Notes: generated by a model not told the origin, from the sequence alone. A stretch of 64,000 nt of DNA from Planctomycetota bacterium (GCA_003389215.1 QQVP01000071.1:62001-126000), one strand, 5' to 3'. Positions 53,134 to 63,853 are shown, counted from the first letter of the stretch. Program-made: numbers and translations.

Positions 53134-55257
53134 TCCCATTGCGGTCGCCGCGGCGACCGGGGGCAACGTGCCGATGGCGGCCAGCGGAATCAGGGCCGCG
53201 TTGTAGACGAGGGCCCAGGCCAGGTTCTGGCGAATGATCCGTCCGGCCGCGCGCGAAAGGGCAATGGCCCGGGGCACCAGACGCAGGTCGCCGCTGACGA
53301 GCACGATATCTCCCGCCTCGACGGCCACTTCGGCTCCGCTGCCGATGGCAATGCCCAGATCGGCCGCCGCCAGGGCAGGGGCGTCGTTGATGCCGTCTCC
53401 GACCATGGCCACGCCCGCTCCGCCCTGGCGACGCGCGGCAACGATTTGCTGCTTCTCCTCGGGCAGCACCTCGGACGCCACGTCCTCGATACCGAGCTCG
53501 CGGGCAACCGAATCCACGTTCTTGCGTTGGTCGCCGGAGACGAGGGCCACCTCCAAGCCGAGAGCTCGTAGTTGAACGAGTGCCTCGGCGGCCTCGTCAC
53601 GGAGGCGGTCCTCGATCACGATGGCGCCGAGCAACTGGCCGTCACGCACGACCAGCAGCGGCGCGGTCGCCGCCGGGCTGTCAGAGATCAACGCCTCAAT
53701 CGCCGCGGTCGCGACGCCCAACTCCTCCGCCAGCCGCCGATTGCCGCAGGCGAAGATCTGGCCTTCGTGCGTCGCGCGGACGCCGAGGCCGGGCAGCACC
53801 TCCAAATCGCCTGCCGCGGGAATCTCAATCTCGCGCGCGGCGGCGGCCTCGAGCACGGCCTCGGCAAGCGGGTGTGCCGACGATTGTTCGACCGCGGCGG
53901 CCGTTCGCAACACGTCGGTCTCGTCGACCCCGCCGACCGGCACGATGCGCTTCAGTGTGGGCTTGCCGGTGGTGACCGTGCCTGTCTTGTCGAGAATGGC
54001 GAGTGAGAGGTTGCGGGCCAGCTCGAGAGCGCGGGGATCCTTCACGAGGATGCCGAGTTCCGCGGCGCGTCCGCTGGCCACGAGCACCGCGGTTGGCGTC
54101 GCCAATCCCAGTGCGCACGGGCAGGCGACCACCAGGACGGCGATGGCGGGCCGCATGCCGCTGGCCACGTCGCCGGCCAGCCACCAGGCGACGAGTGTGA
54201 TCAGGGTCACCAGCAAGACGGCGGGCACGAACACGCCCACCACGCGGTCGGCCAACCGCTGGGCGGCGGTCTTTTCTTCTTGAGCTCGACTCACCAGTTC
54301 GACGACGCGGTCGAGCGTCGTGCTGCCGGCCGAGCGGGAAACTTCGATCGTGAGCGAGCCCGAGCCGTTGAGCGTGCCGGCAAAGACGTCGGCGCCGATT
54401 TGCTTCTCGACCGGCGTCGCCTCGCCGGTGAGCCAGGCTTCGTCGACGCTGGACTGACCGGAGAGCACGCGGCCATCGAGAGGAATGCGGTCGCCGGGAC
54501 GGACCGAGACGAGCTCGCCGACGGCAACCTCCTCCAAGGCGACGGTCTCCACGCCGTTCTCGCCGATCCGTCGTACTTCGTTGGGGGCCAGCGAAACCAG
54601 CTCGGCGATGGCCCGTGAGGCACGGCCCTTGGCCCGGCTCTCCAGGACCTTACCCAAGGTGATCACGGTCAAGATCATCGCCATTTCCAGGAACATGGCG
54701 GGCTGGGTCCAATTGGTCGTCGTGGCGGCGGCGAGTTGGGGCACGACCGTGGCGAGTCCCGCCACGTAGGCGGCCGTGGTGCCGAGCGCCACGAGCGTGT
54801 CCATGTTCGTCGACAAGTACCACAGACGTCGGGCGGCGCCGCGGTGGTAGGGCCAGCCGACATAGGTCCAGATGGTCGTCGCCAAAATCGTTTGCAGCAG
54901 CAGCGACGTCCGCGACGTGGAGAGCAACAAGGCCACGCCCAGCAGCAGGACCGAGAGGACCGCGCTGGTGATCAGGCGTCGCTGCCAATCGCGAGTCTCG
55001 GCGGCCTGATGCTGTTGGGCCAGGGCCAGCGGCGAAGTTTGGCTGTCCACGCGCTCGGCTCGATAGCCGCTCTTGTCGACGGCCGCGAGCAGGCTGTCGA
55101 GAATCGCCTGCTGCGAGTCGTAGACGACCGACGCCTGGTTCGTGGCCAGATTGACGCGGACGGCGGCCACACCACGTACCCCCGCCAGGGCCGACTCGAC
55201 ACGGTCGGCGCAGCTGGCACAATGCATGCCGTCGATGTGCAGGCGGAGTTGAGCCAT
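53074..55257 (-). CDS. copA: Copper-exporting P1B-type ATPase
   Basis: A 727-residue Cu+ ATPase. N-terminal heavy-metal-associated domain with GMHCASC (residues 10-16), eight membrane segments, the actuator TGEAT (278-282), the copper-selective CPC in helix 6 (VACPCALG, 378-384), the phosphorylated Asp423 in DKTGT, the nucleotide-binding SAHPLAEAV and the hinge [18 protein letters not shown] final pair of helices ends in [12 protein letters not shown]. It pumps copper out of the cytoplasm. No copper regulator or chaperone gene is adjacent. Confidence 0.93.
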   Translation of the reverse strand: MAQLRLHIDGMHCASCADRVESALAGVRGVAAVRVNLATNQASVVYDSQQAILDSLLAAVDKSGYRAERVDSQTSPLALAQQHQAAETRDWQRRLITSAVLSVLLLGVALLLSTSRTSLLLQTILATTIWTYVGWPYHRGAARRLWYLSTNMDTLVALGTTAAYVAGLATVVPQLAAATTTNWTQPAMFLEMAMILTVITLGKVLESRAKGRASRAIAELVSLAPNEVRRIGENGVETVALEEVAVGELVSVRPGDRIPLDGRVLSGQSSVDEAWLTGEATPVEKQIGADVFAGTLNGSGSLTIEVSRSAGSTTLDRVVELVSRAQEEKTAAQRLADRVVGVFVPAVLLVTLITLVAWWLAGDVASGMRPAIAVLVVACPCALGLATPTAVLVASGRAAELGILVKDPRALELARNLSLAILDKTGTVTTGKPTLKRIVPVGGVDETDVLRTAAAVEQSSAHPLAEAVLEAAAAREIEIPAAGDLEVLPGLGVRATHEGQIFACGNRRLAEELGVATAAIEALISDSPAATAPLLVVRDGQLLGAIVIEDRLRDEAAEALVQLRALGLEVALVSGDQRKNVDSVARELGIEDVASEVLPEEKQQIVAARRQGGAGVAMVGDGINDAPALAAADLGIAIGSGAEVAVEAGDIVLVSGDLRLVPRAIALSRAAGRIIRQNLAWALVYNAALIPLAAIGTLPPVAAATAMGLSSVSVVANSLRLRRFRLK

Positions 55258-55407
55258 CGGAAGGAGGAAAGGCGAAGTATTGGGTTGTCGGGCGGGTCTA
55301 CGCGGCGGTGCCTTGCCGCAGGGGGCCCTCCGTGTTCAATATAACGCGGCACCGCAGCTCACCGAGAGCCGGACACGAGCCGCCAACACCGAGAGCGAAA
55401 ATCGCGT

Positions 55408-56682
55408 ATGCGGGCCGAAGTGATCGCCATCGGCGACGAGTTGACCAGTGGGGAACGCCTCGACACGAACAGCCGCTGGCTTTCCCAGCGGCTCGTCGAG
55501 AACGGCATCCCGGTGCTCTATCATTCTACGGTCGGCGACGATTCGGCGGCGTGTAAAGAGGTGATCGAGCGGGCAATCGCCCGTGCCGAGATCGTGTTGC
55601 TCACGGGGGGGCTGGGTCCCACGGCCGACGATTTGACCCGCGACGCGATCGCGGTGGCGACCGGAACGAGCTTGCAGATCGACGAGTCGATGCTGGTCGA
55701 AATCGAGGCCATGTTCCGGCGGCGGGGTCGCGATATGCCCGAGCGAAACCGCGTTCAGGCGATGTTCCCGACCGGCAGCCGACCGATTCCCAACCGGCAT
55801 GGCACGGCACCCGGAATCGAAATGCGGGTCCTGCGCGGGGACGAGACGGCCAGCCACCTGTTCGCGCTGCCGGGCGTGCCGGCCGAGATGAAGCCGATGT
55901 GGCAAGAGACGGTCCTCGCGCGCTTGAACGAGATTGCCCCGCAAAGCGGCGTGATTCGCCACCGGCAGCTAAAGTGCTTTGGGGTCGGCGAGAGTCAGCT
56001 GGAGGCGATGCTGCCCGATCTGATTCGTCGCGGTCGTGAGCCGAGTGTCGGCATCACGGTGCATGCCGCCACGATTACGCTCCGCGTGACCGCGCGGGGT
56101 CGGGATGCTGCCGAATGCGAGGCGCAGATGGCTCCCACGATCGCCACGATCCGCGCGTGCCTGGGGACGTTGGTCTTTGGCGAGGACGACGACGAACTGC
56201 ACCACGCCACGGCCCGCCTGTTGCAGCAATCGCAGCAGACGGTTGCCACGGTGGAATGTGCCAGCGGCGGCTTGGTGGCCGAATGGTATTCCGAGATCGA
56301 CGAAGAGGGCGTCTTCTTTCGAGGCGGCGAGGTTCGTCCGCGTAGCGATTTTGCCCGGGGCGAGTCGCTGGCCGCAGCCTCTCTGGCCGAGTTCGTGGAG
56401 CAACTGGCCAGCGAGATCCGCGAACGTCGCGGTGCGGATTTTGGGCTCGCGATAGGGCCGCTTCCCGAGGTGGACACGGCTACCGCCGCAGAAGCGGACA
56501 AAGTCGATGAAGAAGCCGCCAGCCGTGAGCGGTTCTACTACGCCTTGGCGGATCGGGACGGCTGCCAGGTCTATCACGGCCGCGCACTCGCCCACCCGGC
56601 GATTCGCAAGGAGCTGGCCGGCAAACAGGCCCTCGATCGACTTCGTCGTCGTCTGCTGGGCGAACCGTCGGCCGAAGCGTGA
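55408..56682 (+). CDS. CinA-family protein with degenerate amidase domain
   Basis: A 424-residue CinA-like protein. The N-terminal molybdopterin-binding-like (COG1058) domain is intact: EVIAIGDELTSGERLDTNSRWL, LTGGLGPTADDLTRDAIA and HLFALPGVPAEMKPMW; it is linked to ADP-ribose/NAD-related hydrolysis. The C-terminal half corresponds to the nicotinamide-nucleotide amidase domain, but the usual ESCTGG reads ECASGG and the TGIAGP loop reads IGPLP, so amidase activity is doubtful. Symbol withheld because of this. Confidence 0.8.
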   Translation: MRAEVIAIGDELTSGERLDTNSRWLSQRLVENGIPVLYHSTVGDDSAACKEVIERAIARAEIVLLTGGLGPTADDLTRDAIAVATGTSLQIDESMLVEIEAMFRRRGRDMPERNRVQAMFPTGSRPIPNRHGTAPGIEMRVLRGDETASHLFALPGVPAEMKPMWQETVLARLNEIAPQSGVIRHRQLKCFGVGESQLEAMLPDLIRRGREPSVGITVHAATITLRVTARGRDAAECEAQMAPTIATIRACLGTLVFGEDDDELHHATARLLQQSQQTVATVECASGGLVAEWYSEIDEEGVFFRGGEVRPRSDFARGESLAAASLAEFVEQLASEIRERRGADFGLAIGPLPEVDTATAAEADKVDEEAASRERFYYALADRDGCQVYHGRALAHPAIRKELAGKQALDRLRRRLLGEPSAEA

Positions 56683-56741
56683 CGTGCTCGGTAAGAGACG
56701 GCGACGTCAGCGGCCCCTTGCTCTCGAAGAGCCACGGATCA

Positions 56742-57452
56742 CTAGCAAACATCGCGGGCAGGAATCCCGCAGTCGGCGGCGAAGTCGATTCCGAACCGTG
56801 TGTCGATCTTCAGGGCCGCCTCGAGTCGCCGCAGATACTCGGACCTGGGAATCTCCGAGGCGCCCAGGCTGCGGGTGTGATCGGTCAGCTGTTGGATGTC
56901 GAGCAGCGTGTAGCCGCGGGCGCGGAGGTGCCGCACGAGGGCCACCAGCGCCACCTTCGAGGCATCGGATTGGCGAAAGAACATGCTCTCGGCGGCGAAG
57001 AACCCGCCCAGCGAAATTCCGTAGGTGCCGCCGACAAGTTCCTCTTCCGCCCAAGTCTCCACACTCATCGCGTAACCGAGCCGGTGCATCTGTTCGTAGG
57101 CGGCAATCATCTCGGGACAGAGCCAGGTCTGGCCCGCCCGTCCGTCGGCGGTGGCGCAGCCGCGAATCACCTCGCCGAAAGCGCGATTGCAGGTCACGCG
57201 AAACTTGCCACGGCGCAGCGTACGTTGCAAGCTGCGGGAGAGGTGCAGCTCGTCGAGCTCGATAATCGCCCGCGGATCGGGCGACCACCAGGCCAGCAAA
57301 GCGCGGCGATCACAAATCGGCCAGGGAAAGATGCCGTGTGAATAGGCGTCGAGAAGCCAGTTGGGAGTCAGCTGTCCGCCAAAGAGCATCAAGCCTTCTT
57401 CATCCGCCGCGTCGACCGGGGGAAAGTACTTCGATGGCGATAGCTTCGTCAT
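56742..57452 (-). CDS. aat: Leucyl/phenylalanyl-tRNA--protein transferase
   Basis: A 236-residue transferase that attaches Leu or Phe to proteins with basic N-termini, marking them for ClpAP degradation. Typical motifs are LDAYSHGIFPWP, WWSPDPRAII, TWLCPEMIAAYEQMHRLGYA, SVETWAEEELVGGTYGISLG and GGFFAAESMFFRQSDASKVAL. Length is normal. It converges on the cinA-like gene with 59 bases between stops. Confidence 0.93.
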   Translation of the reverse strand: MTKLSPSKYFPPVDAADEEGLMLFGGQLTPNWLLDAYSHGIFPWPICDRRALLAWWSPDPRAIIELDELHLSRSLQRTLRRGKFRVTCNRAFGEVIRGCATADGRAGQTWLCPEMIAAYEQMHRLGYAMSVETWAEEELVGGTYGISLGGFFAAESMFFRQSDASKVALVALVRHLRARGYTLLDIQQLTDHTRSLGASEIPRSEYLRRLEAALKIDTRFGIDFAADCGIPARDVC

Positions 57453-57798
57453 TTGCCCTGCGATCTACTTGCCACCTACTTACCACTCGCCCTGGGGACG
57501 ATTGCTCGAGCACGCGCGCCCCTCGCCGCGGTCGACCGTTCAATGTCCCTCGCCGCGGACACGACGCGGGCAACCCTGCGTTCATCATAGACACCGCCTG
57601 AGTCACGGCAACCGCGCGGAAAACCAATTGCGCCGGCGTTGCGGATTGTGTTGCCGGTCGTGGCGAAATGGCGGGACGACATCGACGTGCGCACCCGTGT
57701 TTTTCGCAGTTCACTGGATGGTGGGGACATTGCCCCGTATACTTGTCCTGAAGGCGGATCTACGCGCGTTTCCGAGAAGTCTGCCGAGTCGGTACACC
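57453..57798. other. Divergent intergenic region
   Basis: 346 bases between aat and the DegP-like gene. A TATACT at 57738-57743 lies 56 bases before the protease ATG but lacks a good -35. No gene is recognised. Confidence 0.5.
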
Positions 57799-59064
57799 AT
57801 GCAAGAACGATCTTCGCCGGGACAGGGCAAGGGGCCGCCCTACATCGATTACCTGAACGCTCCCGGTACCCCGCAACGTGAGTCGGAAGCGGTGACGCCA
57901 CCGCCTCCGCCCGCGTCGGCGCTGCCCGCGACACCTTCGCGCGTGGCACCCGAAGCGCGACGCAGCACGACGTGGCCGCTGCTGTGGCTGCTGGTCTTCC
58001 TCATCGCCCTGGTCGCCGGCGTTTCGCAGCTGGAACGGATCACGTACTCGATCTTTCGCGCCCGTCAGCGGGCCGCCCTCGACACGCTCGAGAGCGCGCG
58101 ACTGACGTCCTTTTCGCATGCCTCGAAGTTGGTGGCCGAAGGGGTTGGCCGCAGCGTCGTGCCGATCGAAGTGATCGACGGATCGGGCGACGTGGGCGAC
58201 TGGCTCGCCGGGGCCGGTCGAGTGTTTCCTCGCAATGGTCAGGGCTCGGGCGTGATCGTGGACGAGGACGGCTATGTGATCACGAACTACCACGTCATCA
58301 GCACCGCCGAACAAATCGTCGTGCACCTGCCCGAGGGCTCGTCGAAGACGGCGGAAGTGGTGGGATTCGACGCCTTTGCCGACCTGGCCGTGCTGAAGAT
58401 CGATGCGGAGGGACTGCTGCCGCTGAAGTGGGGCGACAGTGACGTCCTCACGGCGGGCGACCCAGTCTGGGCTATCGGCAGCCCGTTCGGCCTGGACAAC
58501 AGCATCACGATGGGGATCGTGAGCGCGAAGGGCCGCCGCGTCGTCGACGGCGAGCGATATCAAAACTACTTGCAGACCGACGCGGTGGTGAATCCGGGTA
58601 ATAGTGGTGGCGCGCTGGTGAATATCCGCGGCGAACTGGTCGGCATCAATACGGCGATCGTGGGCCAGGATTATCGGGGCATCAGCTTCGCCATTCCCAG
58701 CGGCATCGCCCGCGAGGTCTATGAGCGAATTCGCCAGACGAACGGCAACTTTCAGCGTGGTTGGCTCGGGGTGCGGCTCGACGCCGCCCGCGGAGAACGG
58801 CGTCAAGGTTCGCGATCGGACACCCCCAGCGGCGCGCACGTCGCCGGGGTGCTTGACGGCTCGCCTGCGGAGACCGCGGGCATCCAGTCGGGCGACATCA
58901 TCGTCGAGTGGAACGGGCGTTCCGTTGCCGATCGGCAGGAGCTGATGTGGCACGTGGCCGGTACGAATCCCGGCGTAAGCGTCGAGGCGAAACTGCTGCG
59001 AGACGGCGAGATCGTCTCCGTGACCGTAAAGGTGGGCGCTCAGCCGGAAGAACTGCAAGAGTAG
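57799..59064 (+). CDS. DegP/HtrA-like serine protease with PDZ domain
   Basis: A 421-residue membrane-anchored periplasmic protease. A Pro-rich cytoplasmic N-terminus and one transmembrane helix (about residues 58-76) precede a trypsin-like domain with His165 (VITNYHVIS), Asp195 (FADLAVLKI) and Ser269 (NPGNSGGALVN), then one PDZ domain (about 325-410; AGIQSGDIIVEWNGRSV). This is the DegS/HtrA architecture, used in envelope stress and quality control. Start ATG 57799 fits the helix placement; the upstream open frame looks random. Confidence 0.88.
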   Translation: MQERSSPGQGKGPPYIDYLNAPGTPQRESEAVTPPPPPASALPATPSRVAPEARRSTTWPLLWLLVFLIALVAGVSQLERITYSIFRARQRAALDTLESARLTSFSHASKLVAEGVGRSVVPIEVIDGSGDVGDWLAGAGRVFPRNGQGSGVIVDEDGYVITNYHVISTAEQIVVHLPEGSSKTAEVVGFDAFADLAVLKIDAEGLLPLKWGDSDVLTAGDPVWAIGSPFGLDNSITMGIVSAKGRRVVDGERYQNYLQTDAVVNPGNSGGALVNIRGELVGINTAIVGQDYRGISFAIPSGIAREVYERIRQTNGNFQRGWLGVRLDAARGERRQGSRSDTPSGAHVAGVLDGSPAETAGIQSGDIIVEWNGRSVADRQELMWHVAGTNPGVSVEAKLLRDGEIVSVTVKVGAQPEELQE

Positions 59065-59376
59065 TACGGGGCGTGGCATCCAGGGTTTTTCTCGAGCAGG
59101 GACCGCGGTGGCGGGCTGCCAGCCGCTTTACAGGGCCCGGCCCCGCCAGGGATAATTCGGCAGCAAGAGGTGCCACTGGCCGCAGGTGCTAGCACTCGGC
59201 CACTTCGCGTTGACCCCGGCTCGTCCGCCGCCCTATAATCCTGCCGCTGTCGAGGAGGGCAGTGCTGGACGCGAAGCCCGTCCTGCATTTTTGAGAAGGT
59301 CAAGGAAGACCGGCGACCGGTGGCGTTTCGCTGCGTGCTTTCTTGTTCTTTTCGCACAGCGCCACAGGAGTCGCAG
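59065..59376. other. dnaG upstream region
   Basis: 312 bases upstream of dnaG. It contains the promoter at 59210-59239. Nothing else is recognised. Confidence 0.6.
59210..59239 (+). promoter_or_regulatory. Strong sigma-70 promoter for dnaG-rpoD
   Basis: TTGACC (59210-59215), 18-base spacer, perfect TATAAT (59234-59239), about 138 bases before the dnaG start. Confidence 0.6.
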
Positions 59377-61248
59377 GTGTCGTTGACATCTTCGCTGGAC
59401 ACCAAAGAGCAAGTCCGTCAGGCCACGGACATTGTCGATCTGATCGGGGAGGCGATCCCGCTCCAGCGGCGCGGCCGTCTCTATCTGGGTCTGTGCCCGT
59501 GGCACGACGACACGCGGCCGAGCTTTCAGGTCAACCCCGAGCGACAGACCTTTCGTTGCTGGGTCTGTGACGTGGGCGGCGACGTTTTCAGTTATGTGAT
59601 GCGTCGCGACCAGCTCGAGTTTCGCGAGGCCCTGGAGATGCTGGCCGAGCGGGCCGGAATCGAATTGCGACCGCGGGCGCCGCACGAGCATGGCAAGCCG
59701 ACCGCGGGCGACGAAAAGCGGCAACTCTATCGAGCCCATCAGTGGGCGGCCGAACTGTTTCATCGTGTGCTGCTCAACGACGCGCGGGCCGAACCGGCCC
59801 GTCGCTACCTGCAACAGCGCGGCATCGATCAGGCGAGTATCGAGCGACACGCGATCGGCTTCTCGCCAAACGAATGGACCTGGCTGGTCGAGCAAGTCGT
59901 CGGAACCGAGTTTTCGGCGCCGCAGCTCGAACGCCTGGGATTGATCGGAACCTCGGCCAAGAGCGGGCGTCGCTACGATCGCTTCAAGGGCCGCCTGCTG
60001 TTTCCGATTCGCGACGTCCAGGGACGTACGGTCGCCGTGGGCGGGCGCATCTTGCCCGAGTTCGCCAACGAAGAGTCGGCCAAGTACATCAACTCGCCCG
60101 AGACGCCGCTCTTCTCCAAGAGCAATCAGTTGTACGGTCTCGAGCTGGCTCGCGAGGCGTTCGGGCGGCAGCGCGAGGCGATCGTCACCGAGGGTTACAC
60201 CGATTGCGTCGTCGCGCAGCAGTTCGGCTTTGCCAACACGGTGGCGGTGCTGGGCACCGCCCTGGGTGAGTCGCACGTGCGGATGTTGTCGCGTTATGTC
60301 GACCGCGTGACCCTGGTGCTCGATGGCGACGAGGCAGGTAAGCGCCGGGCCAACGAAATTCTCGACCTGTTCTTAGCCGGACGCCTCGATCTGCGAATCC
60401 TGACACTGCCGGATGGTAGCGATCCTTGCGATTTCCTCTTCGCTCGGGGGGCGGCCGCCTTTGCCGAGGCCCTGTCGGAGAGCGTCGATGCCCTGGAACA
60501 CAAGCTTCGCCTGGAGACCGCGGACGTCGATCCGGCGGCCGGGACGTATGAGGCGAATCGGGCCTTGGAGAACGTGCTGGCGACCTTGGCGGCCGCCCCA
60601 CGTCCTTCGCAGGTAAGCGAGTCGGAGCTGCGGCTCCGCGAGGACCAATTCATTTCGCGCCTGGCTCGCCAGTTCAACGTCGAGGAAGGCCGGGTGCGCG
60701 TTAGGCTCAACGAGGTGCGTGCCGCGACCGCTGCCAGGTCGGCCCGACCGCCCGGGTTGGCAGGGGAGCCGGTCGAAGGCATGCCGATCGCCGTCGAAGA
60801 TTCCCAGGCCGACGCGTGGGAGCGCGAGCTGATCGAGATTCTACTGCAAGAGCCCGAGGCGGTCTCGCGAGCTGCGGAGTCGCTGCGACCGGAGGCGATT
60901 CAGGACGCGCGGCTGCGCACGATTTATGCCAAGTGCTGTGAGCTGCTCGAGGCGGGGGTGTCGGCCGAACTCGACCGTCTTCTTTTGGAGTTTGAGGATC
61001 CCGCCATGCAGAGTATGTTGGTCAAGCTCGACGAGGCGGGACGCGAACGCGGCGGCAGTGATCTGGCCGCTCAGCTCCCCGATGTGCTCGAGAGCCTGGC
61101 CCGACGTCGTGAGCGACACGAGCAGCGCCGGCTCACGACCGCGATGAAAGAAAAGCGTTTCGATCAACAAGAAGAAGTTGAACAATTGGAGGATATGTTT
61201 CGCCAGTTGCGACACCGTCAAGGCATTTCCGAGCCCACGGATGAGTAA
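59377..61248 (+). CDS. dnaG: DNA primase
   Basis: A 623-residue primase that makes RNA primers at the replication fork. The CHC2 zinc site uses Cys40, His43, Cys61 and Cys64 (LCPWHDDTRPSF and FRCWVCDVGGD). The catalytic core has the RNAP basic motif (SAKYINSPETPLFSK) and the TOPRIM residues EGYTDCVVAQQ and LVLDGDEAGKRRA. A helical C-terminal region for helicase contact follows. No ATG fits; GTG at 59377 with AGGAG seven bases upstream was chosen. rpoD follows, forming the usual dnaG-rpoD unit, here without rpsU. Confidence 0.93.
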   Translation: MSLTSSLDTKEQVRQATDIVDLIGEAIPLQRRGRLYLGLCPWHDDTRPSFQVNPERQTFRCWVCDVGGDVFSYVMRRDQLEFREALEMLAERAGIELRPRAPHEHGKPTAGDEKRQLYRAHQWAAELFHRVLLNDARAEPARRYLQQRGIDQASIERHAIGFSPNEWTWLVEQVVGTEFSAPQLERLGLIGTSAKSGRRYDRFKGRLLFPIRDVQGRTVAVGGRILPEFANEESAKYINSPETPLFSKSNQLYGLELAREAFGRQREAIVTEGYTDCVVAQQFGFANTVAVLGTALGESHVRMLSRYVDRVTLVLDGDEAGKRRANEILDLFLAGRLDLRILTLPDGSDPCDFLFARGAAAFAEALSESVDALEHKLRLETADVDPAAGTYEANRALENVLATLAAAPRPSQVSESELRLREDQFISRLARQFNVEEGRVRVRLNEVRAATAARSARPPGLAGEPVEGMPIAVEDSQADAWERELIEILLQEPEAVSRAAESLRPEAIQDARLRTIYAKCCELLEAGVSAELDRLLLEFEDPAMQSMLVKLDEAGRERGGSDLAAQLPDVLESLARRRERHEQRRLTTAMKEKRFDQQEEVEQLEDMFRQLRHRQGISEPTDE

Positions 61249-61350
61249 GGATGCCCTGGTCGGATGATCGTGGTGAACGTGCTCCCCCGCACGAGCACGC
61301 CCGCCCACCGCGATCATGAAGTTTATCTCTTACCGCGCAGGAAGACGCGC

Positions 61351-61359
61351 AGGGAGGTG
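61351..61359 (+). promoter_or_regulatory. Shine-Dalgarno site of rpoD
   Basis: AGGGAGGTG ends four bases before GTG 61364. It favours this GTG over the ATG at 61316, which has no such site. Confidence 0.6.
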
Positions 61360-61363
61360 CCGC

Positions 61364-63028
61364 GTGGAATATCAAGATACGCAATTGCAGGAGCTCGTCG
61401 CGAAAGCGAATACTCAGGGTCATTTGACCTACGATGAGGTCAGCGCTTATCTGCCCGACGACGCTCAGAATCCGGAGCGTATCGATCATTTGATCGTCGC
61501 TCTGGAGAATCAGGGCATTGAATTGATCGACGAGGCCCCCGCGGCCCAAGTCGACGGCATTGCCGGTCGCATTGGAGAGGGCTCGTCCGCCGCCGGCAGC
61601 GATGACGCGGCCCCGATGCTGGCCTTGGCCCCGCCTGAGGAGTTGACCAAGTTCAACACCGATCCGATTCGCCTGTATCTCTCGCAGATGGCCACGGTGC
61701 CGCTGCTCTCCCGCGAGGACGAGGTGGCCCTGGCCAAGCGCATCGAGATTTGTCGCAAGCGATTTCGCCGCGCGATCCTCGGTTGCCACTTCGCCATGGA
61801 GAACACCGTAGCGACGTTACGCCGGGTCCACCAGGGTTTCCTGCCCTTCGATCGCACGATCAAGGTCTCGCTGACCGAGCAGTTGACCAAAGAGCAGATC
61901 CAGGCCCGCATGCCGTACAATCTGCGCACGCTCGAGTGTCTGTTGGAGCGCGATCGCCGCGAGTTTGGCACGATGCTCTCGCGTCTGGCGGTGCCGTCCG
62001 CCAAGGCCGAGGTGCGTCGCGGTTTCCTTCGCCGCCGCAAGAAAGAGTTGCAGCTGGTCGAAGAACTGAGCCTGCGGACGCGTCGCGTACGGCCACTGAT
62101 GCGACAGCTCCGCGAGTTCGCCGACCGTATGGAGAAACTGCAAAGTCTCATCCGCGAAGAACGCGGACCGGCTGGATCGGCCCAGAAGCTGCGCGGCTAT
62201 CGACGCGAGCTGCGCGACTTGATGCTCAAGACGATGGAGAGCCCGAGGAGTCTGCGAAATCGTGTCGACGAGATTTCCCGTCGTCATGAGGAGTACGAGG
62301 GCATGAAGCGACAGCTCTCGCGGAGCAATCTGCGGCTGGTCGTGTCGATCGCCAAGAAGTATCGAAATCGCGGTCTCGGTTTCCTCGACCTGATTCAGGA
62401 AGGCAACACCGGCCTGATGCGGGCAGTGGACAAGTACGAGTATCGACGTGGTTACAAGTTTTCCACGTATGCCACATGGTGGATTCGCCAGGCGATTACC
62501 CGCGCGATTGCCGATCAAGGCCGGACGATTCGTATTCCGGTCCACATGATCGACGTCCTCGGCAAGTTGCGTGGCGCCGCCAAACGCTTCTTGCAGGAAA
62601 ACGGTTACCAGCCGACGACCGAAGAGACGGCCCTGGCCGCGGGCATCGATATCGAAGAAGCGCGACGCGTTCTCGACATTGGCCGCAGTCCTGTGAGCCT
62701 TGACCGACCGGTGGGCGAAAGCGAAGATAGTAGCTTCGGTGAGTTCATCGAGGATAAAGGTTCCGAGAGTCCCTTGCGTTCGGCGAATCATGGCTTGTTG
62801 CGTGAAAAGATCGAGGGCCTGCTCAACACGCTCACCTATCGCGAGCGCGAGATCATTCGTTTGCGATACGGACTCGGCGACGGCTACTCGTATACGCTTG
62901 AGGAGGTGGGACGAATCTTCAAGGTTACGCGGGAGCGCGTTCGCCAGATTGAAGCGAAAGCCGTTCGCAAGCTGCAGCATCCGGTGCGAAGCGAGCAGCT
63001 CGCCGGATTCGCGCTTCGCGCCGCGTGA
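61364..63028 (+). CDS. rpoD: Primary sigma-70 factor
   Basis: A 554-residue housekeeping sigma factor. Region 1.1-like N-terminus ([19 protein letters not shown]), region 1.2 ([20 protein letters not shown]), a charged insert of about 200 residues, region 2 ([34 protein letters not shown]), region 3 ([20 protein letters not shown]) and region 4 ([30 protein letters not shown]) are all present. GTG 61364 was chosen for its strong ribosome site; ATG 61316 would add 16 unconserved residues. dnaG precedes it by 115 bases, and a strong terminator follows. Confidence 0.93.
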   Translation: MEYQDTQLQELVAKANTQGHLTYDEVSAYLPDDAQNPERIDHLIVALENQGIELIDEAPAAQVDGIAGRIGEGSSAAGSDDAAPMLALAPPEELTKFNTDPIRLYLSQMATVPLLSREDEVALAKRIEICRKRFRRAILGCHFAMENTVATLRRVHQGFLPFDRTIKVSLTEQLTKEQIQARMPYNLRTLECLLERDRREFGTMLSRLAVPSAKAEVRRGFLRRRKKELQLVEELSLRTRRVRPLMRQLREFADRMEKLQSLIREERGPAGSAQKLRGYRRELRDLMLKTMESPRSLRNRVDEISRRHEEYEGMKRQLSRSNLRLVVSIAKKYRNRGLGFLDLIQEGNTGLMRAVDKYEYRRGYKFSTYATWWIRQAITRAIADQGRTIRIPVHMIDVLGKLRGAAKRFLQENGYQPTTEETALAAGIDIEEARRVLDIGRSPVSLDRPVGESEDSSFGEFIEDKGSESPLRSANHGLLREKIEGLLNTLTYREREIIRLRYGLGDGYSYTLEEVGRIFKVTRERVRQIEAKAVRKLQHPVRSEQLAGFALRAA

Positions 63029-63058
63029 GTCGGACGCGACGCTTGTTGTAACAACAAG

Positions 63059-63089
63059 GCCGCTGACCTTCGGGTCGGCGGCTTTTTTT
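63059..63089 (+). terminator. Intrinsic terminator of dnaG-rpoD
   Basis: Ten-base stem GCCGCTGACC/GGTCGGCGGC closed by a C(UUCG)G tetraloop and followed by seven T. One G-T wobble in the stem. A 15-base palindrome, ttgttgtaacaacaa, sits just upstream. Confidence 0.9.
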
Positions 63090-63151
63090 GTGGCTGCTGA
63101 CCATGACTGACGTACACCGCGGTGACGAACGACCTGGGAGATAAGAGACGC

Positions 63152-63853
63152 ATGTCGGAAATTGTCGAAACGGTTCGCATCCTCCATCGGATTCACCAAC
63201 AGCTGGCGGACCTGCAAGCGCGGCTCGAGGCGGGCCCGCGGAAGATTGCCGTTGCCAAGGCCGCCGTCGCGGCCCGTGAGGCGGAAGCCACCAAGGCGGG
63301 CGAAGATCTACAAGCGGCGCGCGTGGCGGTCGACCAGAAGCAGCTCGAGCTGAAGACGGGCGAGGGCAAGATCGAGGACTTGCGCGTGAAGTTGAACACG
63401 GCCGCCAGCAATGTCGAGTATCAGTCGTTTCTCGAGCAGATTGCCGCGGCGGAAATGGCCAATAGCGTTCTGGAGGACGAAATCCTCGAAGCCCTGGAGA
63501 AGATCGAACAACTGCAGATCGCGGTCGGCGAGGTGAAAACGACGGTTGACACGAGCAAGACGGAGCTGACCAAGTTGGAACAACTCGTCGCGGAAGAAAC
63601 GAGTTCGGTCAAGGCCGACATCGAGCGACTGGGGACGGAGTTGGCCGAGGCCGAGGCCCTGCTCCCGGGGGACTTTCGCGCCGAGTATCAGCGGGTCGTG
63701 AAGAGCAAGGGCGAAGACGCCATGGCCGCGGCCGACGGGGACAATTGCGGCGGATGCTATCAACAGGTGACGCCGAACATGGCCAACGAGCTGCAGTTGG
63801 GACGGGTCGTCACCTGCCGCGCTTGCGGCCGACTTCTCTATCGAGCGGAGTGA
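63152..63853 (+). CDS. Coiled-coil protein with C4 zinc ribbon
   Basis: A 233-residue protein with a long antiparallel coiled coil (about residues 10-170, e.g. TVRILHRIHQQLADLQARLE) and a C-terminal zinc ribbon with CGGCYQQVTPNM and CRACGRLLY. This is the COG1579 family, widespread and essential-looking but of uncertain role, possibly nucleic-acid or protein scaffolding. GGGAG lies upstream of ATG 63152. It has the rpoD terminator just upstream, so it is a separate transcription unit. Confidence 0.85.
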   Translation: MSEIVETVRILHRIHQQLADLQARLEAGPRKIAVAKAAVAAREAEATKAGEDLQAARVAVDQKQLELKTGEGKIEDLRVKLNTAASNVEYQSFLEQIAAAEMANSVLEDEILEALEKIEQLQIAVGEVKTTVDTSKTELTKLEQLVAEETSSVKADIERLGTELAEAEALLPGDFRAEYQRVVKSKGEDAMAAADGDNCGGCYQQVTPNMANELQLGRVVTCRACGRLLYRAE

